DNA of 64,000 nucleotides, taken from Agrobacterium vaccinii (GTDB lineage Bacteria > Pseudomonadota > Alphaproteobacteria > Rhizobiales > Rhizobiaceae). Shown piece after piece: positions 7,749-15,354 of the stretch. The position numbers and the translations under genes are program-made. Numbering within the stretch: position 1 is the stretch's first letter; each line of letters opens with the position of its first letter. The notes under the pieces were generated by a model, which was given only the letters and a program-made list of their open reading frames with translations, had not been told where the DNA came from and made no database searches. Where the stretch lies: contig NZ_CP054150.1 in the NCBI RefSeq assembly GCF_021310995.1, forward strand, positions 806,001 to 870,000. The letters are read 5' to 3'.

Positions 7749-7953
7749 GAAAATCTTTCGATAACAACTGCTTATGAGATGATGCGGAATCGGCTTGCGA
7801 AGCCCGACCCGCAAGTGGAATCGTTTTATGAGGCCTTTGCGATAAGCCGCTCAAATGAATCGGCAAAACGGACGTCCATTGTCAAAACACGCCGATCGTC
7901 CGGTCAAAGACAGGGCGTGGCCGCAACTTCAATCTAACCCGGAATGGTTACTT

Positions 7954-8274
7954 ATGTCTGAATTTGCAAACGAGGGTAGCATCTGGGCTGCCCGTTTTAC
8001 CGGGGCCGTGGCGGGAGCCGGGGTTTCGCTGATCTATCTGTTGCCGCAGACGCACCGTGAGGCGGCGAGCCGTTTTTTGACCGGGCTTGCCTGCGGCATG
8101 ATTTTCGGCGGGCCGGTGGGGCTGTGGATCGTCCAGCGGCTGGGTATCTCCGGTGGCCTTTCGAGCCAGGAGGTGATGCTGACCGGCTCGGCTGCCGCCA
8201 GCCTGTGTGCGTGGTGGGGGCTGGGCGCGATGGTGCGCGTGGCCGAGCGGTACGCGGCGCGGCCCAAACCTTGA
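7954..8274 (+). CDS. GTA g3.5-like small membrane protein
   Basis: The 106-residue protein has three probable membrane segments (about residues 13-30, 41-60 and 75-97), separated by short polar loops, and a basic C-terminus. It occupies the slot between portal and prohead protease held by g3.5 in RcGTA. The frame is open from 7855, but the ATG at 7954 gives a compact N-terminus (MSEFANEGSIWAARFTGA). It overlaps nothing and is 45 bases from the protease. Its function is unknown; membrane association suggests a role in assembly or export, which is only an inference. Confidence 0.65.
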   Translation: MSEFANEGSIWAARFTGAVAGAGVSLIYLLPQTHREAASRFLTGLACGMIFGGPVGLWIVQRLGISGGLSSQEVMLTGSAAASLCAWWGLGAMVRVAERYAARPKP

Positions 8275-8319
8275 CCTGATCCGTCAACGCACATTTCCTC
8301 AAAATCCCAGGAGAATTTC

Positions 8320-8892
8320 ATGCACGTTTATCGCGGGCCGCGGCCTGCTACGCGCAAATTTGCCAGTCTGGAACTGCGCGGTATCCCTTTCGATGGGTCG
8401 TTTTCCGGTTATGCCAGCGTGTTTGGCGAGGTGGATCTGGGGCGTGATGTGATTGAGCAGGGTGCGTTTCGGCGCTCGCTGGAAGAACGCGGCGCTTCCG
8501 GGATTCGCATGCTGTACCAGCACGACCCGGCCCAGCCCATCGGCGCATGGCGCACCATTCGTGAAGATGAGCGCGGGCTCTACGTGGAGGGGGTGCTGGC
8601 GCCGGATGTGGCGCGGGCGAAGGAGGTGCATTCGTTGATGAAGACGGGTGCATTGGACGGACTTTCCATCGGTTTCCAGACCGTGCGGGCGGGTAAGGCA
8701 TCCCGTGGTGGTGTGCGGCGTATTCTGGAGGCGGACCTTTGGGAAATTTCGGTCGTGACCTTTCCCATGCTGCCATCTGCGCGGGTTTCCAACGTCAAGC
8801 AGGCGAGGTTCTTTCGCGACCGGGAGACGGAGCTGGTGCGAACGATGCGCCTGGCGGCGAAGAGTTTGGCGGGCGGGGTGTTTCGGCGGTGA
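8320..8892 (+). CDS. GTA prohead protease (gp4), HK97 family
   Basis: The 190-residue serine protease processes the capsid during head maturation. The sequence shows GYASVFGEVDLGRDVIEQGAF, the His in LYQHDPAQPIGAW, and the nucleophile region GALDGLSIGF, followed by LWEISVVTFPMLPSARV, all in the order seen in HK97-type proteases. The start has an AGGAG site seven bases upstream. It directly precedes the capsid gene, from which it is separated by two family B repeats. Length and motif order are normal for GTA gp4. Confidence 0.92.
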   Translation: MHVYRGPRPATRKFASLELRGIPFDGSFSGYASVFGEVDLGRDVIEQGAFRRSLEERGASGIRMLYQHDPAQPIGAWRTIREDERGLYVEGVLAPDVARAKEVHSLMKTGALDGLSIGFQTVRAGKASRGGVRRILEADLWEISVVTFPMLPSARVSNVKQARFFRDRETELVRTMRLAAKSLAGGVFRR

Positions 8893-8928
8893 GGGGGCTT
8901 TTGAGGTTCGCCGTTTGGCCCTCATTCC

Positions 8929-9037
8929 TGTGCTCGTCACAGGAATCCAGCCAGCCCAAGTCCTTGGGCTGAAGGGAGTCTTTTCGCCACGCAGACGCGT
9001 GTCGACTGGATCCCTGTGACAAGCACAGGGATGAGGG
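8929..9037. repeat. Family B-like mosaic repeat with divergent ends, copy 3
   Basis: The ends are CCCTCATTCCTGTGCTCGTC and the matching CACAGGGATGAGGG, with an internal CAGCCCAAGTCCTTGGGCTG hairpin and the shared GAGTCTTTTCGCCACGCAGACGCG block. It appears to be a subfamily with its own terminal inverted repeats. Confidence 0.65.
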
Positions 9038-9060
9038 AAGAGGAGTGGGTTTGCGCCGAG

Positions 9061-9121
9061 GAAGAGTCTTTTGCATCGCAGACGCGATGCTGCTGGGCCC
9101 CGGATCAAGTCCGGGGTGACG
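9061..9121. repeat. Half copy of family B repeat, copy 4
   Basis: GAAGAGTCTTTTGCATCGCA followed by CCCCGGATCAAGTCCGGGG and GTGACGA: the right half of the element only, adjacent to copy 3 and just before the capsid gene. Confidence 0.65.
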
Positions 9122-9176
9122 ATGGGGAGGCGGGCGTCGTCTTCCAACTTAAAAACAATCAACAGAGGAAAACCAC

Positions 9177-10424
9177 ATGACGGAACAGACAGTTGCACCG
9201 CAGATCAAGGCCGTGCCGGATACGATGACGGCGGCTTTCGATGATTTTATGGAGGCGTTCGAGGCCTTCAGGGAGACCAATGACGAGCGGTTGGGGGATA
9301 TCGAGCGCAAGATGGGCAGCGATGTTCTGACCCGCGAAAAGCTTGATCGCATTGACAAGGCGCTGGACGACAATAAAAAGGCGATGGACGAGCTTTCGCT
9401 GAAGAAGGCGCGACCTGCGCTGGGGCGCAGGGGTGCGGCCAACGCGGAGGCGGAGGAGCACAAGGCGGCGTTCGAGGCCTATATTCGCCGGGGTGACGAG
9501 GGCGCGCTGCGCGATCTGGAGGCCAAGGCGTTTTCTGGGAGTAGCGGCGCTGATGGCGGGTATCTGCTGCCCAACGAGACAGACAGCGATATCGGCAGGC
9601 GCATGGCGGTGGTTTCGCCCATGCGCGCACTTTCCACCGTGCGGCAGGTTTCCGGCTCTGTGCTGAAAAAGCCGTTTGCGCCGAGCGGCATGGCCACCGG
9701 CTGGGTTTCCGAGACGGCGGCACGACCGCAGACCAACACGCCGCAGCTTTCCGAGCTGACCTTCCCCACCATGGAGCTTTACGCAATGCCAGCGGCTACG
9801 CAAGGTTTGCTGGATGATGCGGCAGTCGATATCGAGGCGTGGATTGCGTCCGAAGTCGACGTGGCCTTTGCCGAGCAGGAGGGCACGGCGTTTATTTCCG
9901 GCGATGGGGTGAACAAGCCGAAGGGTCTGCTGGCCTATGACACGGTGGCGAACTCGGCCTGGGAGTGGGGCAAAATCGGCTATGTGGCGACCGGGACAGC
10001 TGGCGCGTTTGCCTCTTCCGGGCCGCTGGATGTGCTGATCGACACGGTCTATGCGCTCAAAGCCGGGCACCGCCAGAATGGCAACTTCCTGATGAACCGC
10101 AAGACGCAGTCCACCTTGCGCCGGGCGAAGGACAACACCGGCAACTATCTGTGGCAGCCACCAGCTTCTGCGGGTCAGGCGGCGCTGTTGATGGGCTTTC
10201 CGGTGGCCGAAGCCGAGGATATGCCGGATGTGGCTGCGGGCAGCACGGCCATTGCGTTTGGTGATTTCCGCGCCGGGTATCTGGTGGTGGACCGCACGGG
10301 TATTCGCATTCTGCGCGATCCGTATTCGGCAAAGCCTTATGTGCTGTTTTACACGACCAAGCGTGTTGGGGGCGGAGTGCAGAACTTTGAGGCGGTGAAG
10401 CTGGTGAAGTTTGCGGCGAGTTGA
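9177..10424 (+). CDS. GTA major capsid protein (gp5), HK97 fold
   Basis: The 415-residue protein has an N-terminal helical, charged delta/scaffold-like region (about residues 15-115, containing EAFRETNDERLGDIERKM) that would be removed by the gp4 protease. The HK97-fold shell domain follows, with GADGGYLLPNETDSDIGRR near 122, the ATGWVSETAARPQT segment, the GDGVNKPKGLL motif, and FGDFRAGYLVVDRTGI near 360. It forms the small GTA head. The ribosome-binding site is AGAGG before ATG. A 12-base-pair hairpin lies 24 bases after the stop and may act as a terminator or RNA stabiliser. Confidence 0.94.
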   Translation: MTEQTVAPQIKAVPDTMTAAFDDFMEAFEAFRETNDERLGDIERKMGSDVLTREKLDRIDKALDDNKKAMDELSLKKARPALGRRGAANAEAEEHKAAFEAYIRRGDEGALRDLEAKAFSGSSGADGGYLLPNETDSDIGRRMAVVSPMRALSTVRQVSGSVLKKPFAPSGMATGWVSETAARPQTNTPQLSELTFPTMELYAMPAATQGLLDDAAVDIEAWIASEVDVAFAEQEGTAFISGDGVNKPKGLLAYDTVANSAWEWGKIGYVATGTAGAFASSGPLDVLIDTVYALKAGHRQNGNFLMNRKTQSTLRRAKDNTGNYLWQPPASAGQAALLMGFPVAEAEDMPDVAAGSTAIAFGDFRAGYLVVDRTGIRILRDPYSAKPYVLFYTTKRVGGGVQNFEAVKLVKFAAS

Positions 10425-10448
10425 GAACTCGGTTCTTCATCTTGATGT

Positions 10449-10476
10449 CGTCATGCCGGAGTTTTCCGGCATGACG
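10449..10476 (+). terminator. Perfect 12-bp hairpin after the capsid gene (minimal repeat B)
   Basis: CGTCATGCCGGA-GTTT-TCCGGCATGACG is a perfect inverted repeat 24 bases past the capsid stop. It equals the two outer ends of family B joined together. It lacks a T tract, so it may protect the capsid mRNA rather than terminate it. Confidence 0.45.
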
Positions 10477-10510
10477 GAAGACGAACAGAAGCGTCATCGC
10501 TTGTGGCACA

Positions 10511-10663
10511 CCCCCCTCTGTCCTGCCGGACATCTCCCCCACAAGGAGGGAGATCGGCAAGACGTGTGATCCCCACTCTATCCGCAACCCATGAGATGGG
10601 CGAGAGGTCTCAACGGGTCGATCTCCCCCATTGAGGGGGAGATGTCCGGCATGACAGAGGGGG
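10511..10663. repeat. Palindromic repeat family A, copy 2
   Basis: Ends CCCCCCTCTGTCCTGCCGG and CCGGCATGACAGAGGGGG, with internal CCCCCACAAGGAGGGAG and CCCCCATTGAGGGGG stems. It fills most of the 301-base gap between the capsid gene and g6. Confidence 0.85.
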
Positions 10664-10725
10664 TAAGCCACGGGCGCTGACAGACAAGAGTTGCTGCTGC
10701 AACGACCCAATTCCCCGGAGACACC

Positions 10726-11295
10726 ATGACCTATGCCACACTGACCCCGCCGCTGGCGGAGGCGTTGACGCTTGCCGATGTGAAGGCGCATTTGCGGCTG
10801 GATGGCGCGGATGAGGATGCGCTGCTGGCAGCGCTGATCACCACCGCGCGCGAGCATCTGGAGCGCCAGACGGGCCTGTGCCTTATGCGCCGGAGCTTTC
10901 GGCTGTATCTCGACGACTGGCCTGCCAACGGCGTGATTCAGATTGCCAAGGGACCGGTGCAAGCCATCGAAACGATTCTGGTTTTCGATGATGCGGGCGA
11001 CCCGACCGACGTAACCGACACGGACAAGCTGCTGGACGGGCAGGCGCGACCGGCGCGGCTGTGGCTGCGCCAGCCGCCTGCGTCGGGACAACCGCTGAAC
11101 GGCATCGAAATCGATTTTACCGCAGGCTTTGGCGAGAGCGGCGCCGATGTGCCCGATACGCTGAAGCGGGCGATGCTGATCCATATTGCGCATATGTTTG
11201 CGTTTCGCGGCGCGGTTTCGCCTGCCGACCAGCCTGCGGGTGTGCCCGTTGGTTACGAGCGGCTGGTTGCACCGTTTCGCCGTGTGGGGCTGTGA
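10726..11295 (+). CDS. GTA head-tail connector (gp6)
   Basis: The 189-residue protein starts with the helical motif LTLADVKAHLRLDGADEDALLAALITTAREHLERQTG, typical of gp6-like head-tail connectors, and ends with a helical segment VPDTLKRAMLIHIAHMFAFRG. Such proteins form the ring beneath the portal. The ATG is preceded by CCGGAGACACC. Only three bases separate it from the adaptor gene, so it begins a coupled block g6-g7-g8. Assignment is by motif and position. Confidence 0.87.
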   Translation: MTYATLTPPLAEALTLADVKAHLRLDGADEDALLAALITTAREHLERQTGLCLMRRSFRLYLDDWPANGVIQIAKGPVQAIETILVFDDAGDPTDVTDTDKLLDGQARPARLWLRQPPASGQPLNGIEIDFTAGFGESGADVPDTLKRAMLIHIAHMFAFRGAVSPADQPAGVPVGYERLVAPFRRVGL

Positions 11296-11298
11296 GCG

Positions 11299-11634
11299 AT
11301 GAACCTGACCTTTCTCGACCCCGGCCAGCTGACGGCGCGGCTGGAGCTTGAGGCACCGGAAGACCTTTCCGACGGACAGGGCGGTGTGACGGCGGGCTGG
11401 CGTCCGCTGCGTTCGCTCTGGGCGGCCATAGAGCCGGTTTCGCAAGGGGCTTACGAGCGGGCATCTGCCGATGGCGTGGCGATCACGCATCGCATCTGGG
11501 CCGGGTTTCGCAGCGATGTTGTGGCGGGCATGCGGCTGCGCAAAGGCGCGCGGGTGTTTGCGGTGAAATCGGTCATCGACCCCGATGAAACGGGTCGTTT
11601 CATTGTCTGCCGTTGCGAGGAGGAAAGCCGATGA
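11299..11634 (+). CDS. GTA head-tail adaptor (gp7)
   Basis: The 111-residue protein shows FLDPGQLTARLELEAPEDL and the later VSQGAYERASADGVAITHRIWAGFRSDVVAGMRLRKGARVF core of the head-closure family (SPP1 gp16-like). It closes the head after packaging. The start follows TGAGCG after the g6 stop, and the stop overlaps the next gene's ATG (ATGA). Length and gene order match RcGTA. Confidence 0.88.
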   Translation: MNLTFLDPGQLTARLELEAPEDLSDGQGGVTAGWRPLRSLWAAIEPVSQGAYERASADGVAITHRIWAGFRSDVVAGMRLRKGARVFAVKSVIDPDETGRFIVCRCEEESR

Positions 11635-12032
11635 GGGCAGCCAATGCGCTGTTGCAGGCGGTTCATGCCCGGCTCGTCCGCGATGCCGAACTGGTGGGCA
11701 TGGTGGGTAGCGGCGGCATTGTGGACCGGCTGCTGCCGAGGCCGGTTTTGCCCTGCGTGGCCTTTGGCGAAATCGACAGCCGCGATTATTCTACCGCGTC
11801 GGAGCGCGGCGAAGAGCATTTTCTGACCATCGAAGTGTGGAGCGAGGCGGGCGGGCGAAAGCTGGCGCAGGACATTGCCGTGCGCATTCTGGCCCTGCTC
11901 GACGACGCGCCACTGGTGCTGGGCGGCGGCATTGCGCTGGTGAGCTTGTTTTATCGCAACAGCCGGTCTGTGCGGCAGGCGAAGACGAAGCAGTTTTTGA
12001 CGGAAATACGGTTTCGGGCGGTGACGGAGTAA
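11631..12032 (+). CDS. GTA tail-completion protein (gp8, DUF3168)
   Basis: The 133-residue protein has the DUF3168 pattern: ANALLQAVHARLVRDAELVGMVG at the N-terminus, PCVAFGEIDSRDYSTASERGEEHFLTIEVWSE in the middle, and FYRNSRSVRQAKTKQFLTEIRFRAV at the end. The ATG at 11631 overlaps the adaptor stop and has an excellent GAGGAGGAAAG site within the preceding gene. The protein joins head and tail. Downstream it converges, with three bases to spare, on an antisense coiled-coil gene that interrupts the GTA order before the major tail protein. Confidence 0.88.
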   Translation: MRAANALLQAVHARLVRDAELVGMVGSGGIVDRLLPRPVLPCVAFGEIDSRDYSTASERGEEHFLTIEVWSEAGGRKLAQDIAVRILALLDDAPLVLGGGIALVSLFYRNSRSVRQAKTKQFLTEIRFRAVTE

Positions 12033-12035
12033 GCC

Positions 12036-12470
12036 TCAGGACGGAGGTGACATACGATTTTCAAGATCATGCAGTCGAATGCTTGTCTCTTCTGAAATCC
12101 GTAGTGCTTGCGAAGCATTCTGGAGGGCCGTCAGGATATCATTATACTGACCGGTGAGATCAATTTGAGTGCGTTTGACGTCCCGTGCACGCTCGTCAAG
12201 CTGCCGCTCCATATCTTCAATGCGAACTGAAACGGCATCAAGACGCCCCGTTGTTTCACCGTGCTGGCGAACGGCTAGCTCTTGTAGAGTCCCGAACTGG
12301 CGCATGTTCGACTCTTGCAGGCCGTTCATCTTGCGATTGAGTTTGGTGATTTCCGTTTCGACCGATGAAAACTTTTCGATCGCCGCTTCGACCATACCAA
12401 GCGTGCGGCGTTGGCCCTCGAAGAGGGCATTCAGTAACGGTAGTAATTTTGCGGCTTCATTATCAGACAT
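12036..12470 (-). CDS. Antisense coiled-coil protein of unknown function inside the GTA cluster
   Basis: The predicted 144-residue protein begins MSDNEAAKLLPLLNALFEGQ and is almost entirely helical, with heptad-like stretches from about residue 25 to 130 (FSSVETEITKLNRKMNGLQE; LDAVSVRIEDMERQLDERA). There is no signal peptide or membrane span at this start. The frame is open to 12536, but the ATG at 12470, downstream of GAGAGGATTG, is preferred. It lies against the GTA direction between g8 and g9. It might be an accessory or host gene carried in. No family was recognised. Confidence 0.6.
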   Translation of the reverse strand: MSDNEAAKLLPLLNALFEGQRRTLGMVEAAIEKFSSVETEITKLNRKMNGLQESNMRQFGTLQELAVRQHGETTGRLDAVSVRIEDMERQLDERARDVKRTQIDLTGQYNDILTALQNASQALRISEETSIRLHDLENRMSPPS

Positions 12471-12597
12471 TTGAAGCAATCCTCTCATCAAACGAAATAT
12501 GGCACCGGATAGCGCGAAGTACAAGTAACCGCGCATCGCGTTAAGTCTGGGTTGCCGCGCTGTCGCGTGTCGTCACAACCATTCGAAAGGAAAAACC

Positions 12598-13005
12598 ATG
12601 GTGGCGCAGAAGGGGAAAGACCTGCTGCTGAAGATCGAGAATGGCGGGGCGTTCGTGACCGTGGCCGGGCTGCGGACGAAACGGCTGGCGTTCAATGCGG
12701 AGAGCGTTGACGTAACCGATGCCGAAAGCGCCGGGCGCTGGCGGGAATTGCTGGCTGGGGCGGGCATTCAGCGGGCGGGGTTGACGGCATCGGGCATTTT
12801 CAAGGACCAGCAAAGCGACGCGCTGGTACGCGGGCAGTTCTTTGCCGGTGCCATTCCCGGCTGGCAGATCGTGATCCCGGATTTCGGCACGGTTGCGGGA
12901 CCGTTCCAGATTACCGCGCTGGAATATTCCGGGCGGCATGATGGCGAAGTGCAGTTCGAAATCGCGCTGGAATCGGCGGGTGCCATCAGCTTCGGAGCTT
13001 TGTGA
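12598..13005 (+). CDS. GTA major tail protein (gp9, TP901-1 type)
   Basis: The 135-residue protein starts MVAQKGKDLLLKIENGG and contains the tail-tube signature FNAESVDVTDAESAGRWRELLAGAGI, then IPDFGTVAGPFQITALEYSGRHDGEVQFEIALESAG. It forms the stacked rings of the tail tube. An AAAGGAAAAACC site precedes the ATG. Its stop overlaps the start of gp10, starting the coupled block g9-g10-g10.1. Confidence 0.9.
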   Translation: MVAQKGKDLLLKIENGGAFVTVAGLRTKRLAFNAESVDVTDAESAGRWRELLAGAGIQRAGLTASGIFKDQQSDALVRGQFFAGAIPGWQIVIPDFGTVAGPFQITALEYSGRHDGEVQFEIALESAGAISFGAL

Positions 13006-13367
13006 TGGGGGCCGCGAATTTCAGGCGGGCGAACCGAAGGCGCGGCGAAGTGGAGGCAGTGCTGGATGGCGAGCGGCGCATTCTATGCCTAACGCTGGGC
13101 GCACTCGCCGAACTGGAAACCGCCTTTGCTGCCGATGACCTGACGGGTTTGGCGAGCCGCTTTGCCAGCGGGCGAATGAAGGCCGCCGATATGATCCGCG
13201 TCATCGGTGCCGGGCTTCGCGGCGCAGGCAATGTGTTTTCCGATGACGATGTGGGCGCGATGAGCATCGAAGGTGGAATTGCCGGTTACGCAACGATCGT
13301 GGGAGACCTCCTGACCGCGACTTTTGCCGGAACCGGCGAGCAGGGGCAAGCCACGGCTTCCCCTTGA
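13005..13367 (+). CDS. GTA family protein gp10
   Basis: The protein of about 120 residues shows RRRGEVEAVLDGERRILCLTLGALAELETAF followed by a helical region ending in ATIVGDLLTATFAG, the pattern of the GTA-gp10 family. It probably acts with gp10.1 as a tail-assembly chaperone pair. ATG at 13005 overlaps the gp9 stop by one base; a GTG three bases earlier is the alternative start. Its stop is overlapped by the TTG start of the next gene. Confidence 0.85.
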   Translation: MGAANFRRANRRRGEVEAVLDGERRILCLTLGALAELETAFAADDLTGLASRFASGRMKAADMIRVIGAGLRGAGNVFSDDDVGAMSIEGGIAGYATIVGDLLTATFAGTGEQGQATASP

Positions 13368-13585
13368 GTGCCGCAGCGGGCGCAGACCACGCGCAGGATG
13401 CCAAGCCCTTTCCCTGGGGGCAGGTGATCCATGCGGGGCTGAGCCTGCTGCGGCTTTCTCCGGCGGTTTTCTGGGCGCTGACGCCGGTCGAGTTTTTTGC
13501 CATGACGGGTGGGATGCGGCCGCAACGTGGTGGGCTGGATCGGGGTGGGCTGGAGGGGTTGATGCGGGCTTTTCCGGATGGGTGA
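13364..13585 (+). CDS. GTA tail-assembly chaperone (gp10.1)
   Basis: The small protein (73 residues) has the hallmark PFPWGQVIHAGLSLLRLSPAVFWALTPVEFFAMTGG, typical of rhizobial and Rhodobacter gp10.1. The apparent start is a TTG overlapping the gp10 stop, which suggests coupling or programmed continuity with gp10, as tail chaperones often are made by overlapping frames. A MITE-like repeat (13614-13800) separates it from the tape-measure gene. Confidence 0.85.
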   Translation: MSAAAGADHAQDAKPFPWGQVIHAGLSLLRLSPAVFWALTPVEFFAMTGGMRPQRGGLDRGGLEGLMRAFPDG

Positions 13586-13613
13586 CGTCTAATTTGTCGC
13601 ATAGTGGTGCGGC

Positions 13614-13800
13614 GGGTTATCTCTCCCCCCTGTGGGAGAGAAAGCAATTTCAAAATCTTAAGCTTGCTTAAGTGTTAGAAATTGCAAGTGAGGGGTTCGA
13701 CTTCGGCGCTAGCGGTAAACCCCTCACCTAGAAAATCTACGACTTAGCTGATGCTAAGATCGTGATTTTCTGTCCTCTCCCACAGGGGGAGAGGTAACCC
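13614..13800. repeat. MITE-like element with 26-bp terminal inverted repeats (family C)
   Basis: A 187-base element whose ends are GGGTTATCTCTCCCCCC and the inverse GGGGGAGAGGTAACCC, with inner inverted segments GTGAGGGGTT/AACCCCTCAC and CTTAAGC/GCTTAAG. It has no coding capacity. It sits between g10.1 and g11. Confidence 0.75.
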
Positions 13801-13874
13801 GCAGCACACTCTGCGAAAATTCCTTTGTATTCCAATCCCCTAGCTTCCCAAATTGAATCAGAAAGGCAAGGCCG

Positions 13875-14453
13875 ATGGTTGATGAGACGAGTTTTGCCGA
13901 CCAGCGTGATGAGGCGCAGGCTTTGGCTGACGTGATGGAGGATCTGGAGCGGCGGTCTCAGCGGTTTGGGTCGGCGCTGACGTCTGCGCTTCAGGCAGCG
14001 ACGACGGGCGGCAAGGGGCTGGATAGCGTGTTGCAGGGACTTGGGACGCGGCTTTCCAATATTGCGCTGTCTGCCGGGTTGAAACCGCTGGAGAACATGC
14101 TGTCATCGGCGGTCAGCAGTCTCACATCCGGGGCTGGATCGCTGTTTGCCTTTGCCGATGGCGGCGTGCCGGGGCGGGTGACGCCGTTTGCGGAGGGCGG
14201 TGTGGTTTCGAGCCCGACGTTTTTTCCCATGGGTGGCGATATGGGGTTGATGGGCGAGGCTGGGAGTGAAGCGATTTTGCCGCTGAAGCGCGGGGCGGAT
14301 GGGTCGCTGGGCGTGGCTTCTGCCGGTGGCGTTGGGGGCACGCAGATCGTGTTCAACGTGACGGCGAGCGATGCGGCAAGTTTTCGGCGCAGCGAGGGGC
14401 AGATTTCGGCGATGCTGGCTAGGAGTGTGGGGCGGGGACAGAGGGGGCTTTAG
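13875..14453 (+). CDS. GTA tape-measure-like protein (gp11)
   Basis: The 192-residue protein has a helical N-terminus (DQRDEAQALADVMEDLERRSQRFGSALTSALQ), a hydrophobic Gly/Ser-rich middle, and the C-terminal GEAGSEAILPLKRGADGSLGV motif shared by tail tape-measure proteins, then VFNVTASDAASFRRSEGQISAML. GTA tails are short, so the small size is normal for RcGTA gp11 (about 220 residues). The ribosome-binding site is AAGGCAAGG. It is isolated on both sides by repeats (family C upstream, family A downstream). Confidence 0.88.
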   Translation: MVDETSFADQRDEAQALADVMEDLERRSQRFGSALTSALQAATTGGKGLDSVLQGLGTRLSNIALSAGLKPLENMLSSAVSSLTSGAGSLFAFADGGVPGRVTPFAEGGVVSSPTFFPMGGDMGLMGEAGSEAILPLKRGADGSLGVASAGGVGGTQIVFNVTASDAASFRRSEGQISAMLARSVGRGQRGL

Positions 14454-14500
14454 TGTGTGTGGCTGAAGCGTTTTGCGTTTGGCGTTGAGTTTGTGGCTCA

Positions 14501-14654
14501 CCCCCCTCTGTCCTGCCGGACATCTCCCCCACAAGGAGGGAGATCGGCTGGGCGCTTGCTCCCCGTTCTGTCCGCAGCCTTTGAGATGGCCGAGAGGCCT
14601 CCACAAGTCGATCTCCCCACCTGTGGGGGAGATGGCCGGCAGGCCAGAGGGGGG
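14501..14654. repeat. Palindromic repeat family A, copy 3
   Basis: Same orientation as copies 1 and 2: left CCCCCCTCTGTCCTGCCGG with ACAAGGAGGGAGATC, right GTCGATCTCCCCACCTGTGG ending CCAGAGGGGGG. It lies between the tape-measure gene and g12. Confidence 0.85.
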
Positions 14655-14721
14655 TGTGCCGCGCCCACTGCCGCCAGCGGGCTGCTCGCAAAATTTCACT
14701 TAAATCAGGAAAATCAAAGTC

Positions 14722-15354
14722 ATGGCAGCATTTCATGAGGTGCGGTTTCCGTTGCGGTTGGCGTTGGGGACCAGTGGGGGACCGGTGCGGCGGACGGATA
14801 TTGTCAATTTGTCCAATGGGCGGGAGAACCGGAACCAGCGGTGGAGGAATTCTCGGCGGGCATATGATGCTGGGTCGGGGGTGCGCTCGGTGAGTGACCT
14901 TTATGCGGTACTGGAGTTTTTCGAGGCGCGGAGCGGGCAGCTCTATGGATTTCGGTTTCGTGAACCGGTTGACTTCCGGTCCTGCCCGCCGCTGACGGTA
15001 CCCACCGCCATGGACCAGCGGATCGGCACTGGCGATGGGGTGGCGGCTGCGTTTCCGTTGGTGAAGACCTATGCCGATGCAGGTGGCGGGTGGACGCGGA
15101 CGATTGCGAAGCCCGTGGAGGGGTCGGTGCTGGTTTCGGTTAATGGTGTGGCGACGGTGAATTTTAGCACCGATTACGCGACCGGGATGGTGACGTTTGC
15201 GCCGGGGCATGTGCCAGCAGTGGGAGCAGCCATCCGGGCAGGGTTCGAGTTCGATGTGCCGGTGCGGTTCGATGTCGATCGCATCGACGTGAGCCTCAGT
15301 GCCTTCGAGGCCGGGCGTATTCCGTCCATTCCACTAGTGGAGATTTTGCCATGA
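14722..15354 (+). CDS. GTA distal tail protein (gp12, DUF2460)
   Basis: The 210-residue protein shows the DUF2460 pattern: FHEVRFPLRLALGTSGGP near the N-terminus, the RRAYDAGSGVRSVSDLYAVLEFFEARSG motif, then LYGFRFREPVDFRSC. It forms the distal ring at the tail end. The stop overlaps the g13 start (ATGA), beginning the coupled block g12-g13-g14. The ATG follows a long A-rich stretch with only a weak ribosome-binding site. Confidence 0.9.
   Translation: MAAFHEVRFPLRLALGTSGGPVRRTDIVNLSNGRENRNQRWRNSRRAYDAGSGVRSVSDLYAVLEFFEARSGQLYGFRFREPVDFRSCPPLTVPTAMDQRIGTGDGVAAAFPLVKTYADAGGGWTRTIAKPVEGSVLVSVNGVATVNFSTDYATGMVTFAPGHVPAVGAAIRAGFEFDVPVRFDVDRIDVSLSAFEAGRIPSIPLVEILP

Noticed and set aside
13655..13680. 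TTAA-GCTTGC-TTAA as a CtrA box.
   Set aside because: The spacing is six, not seven, and the site is an inner dyad of the family C repeat.
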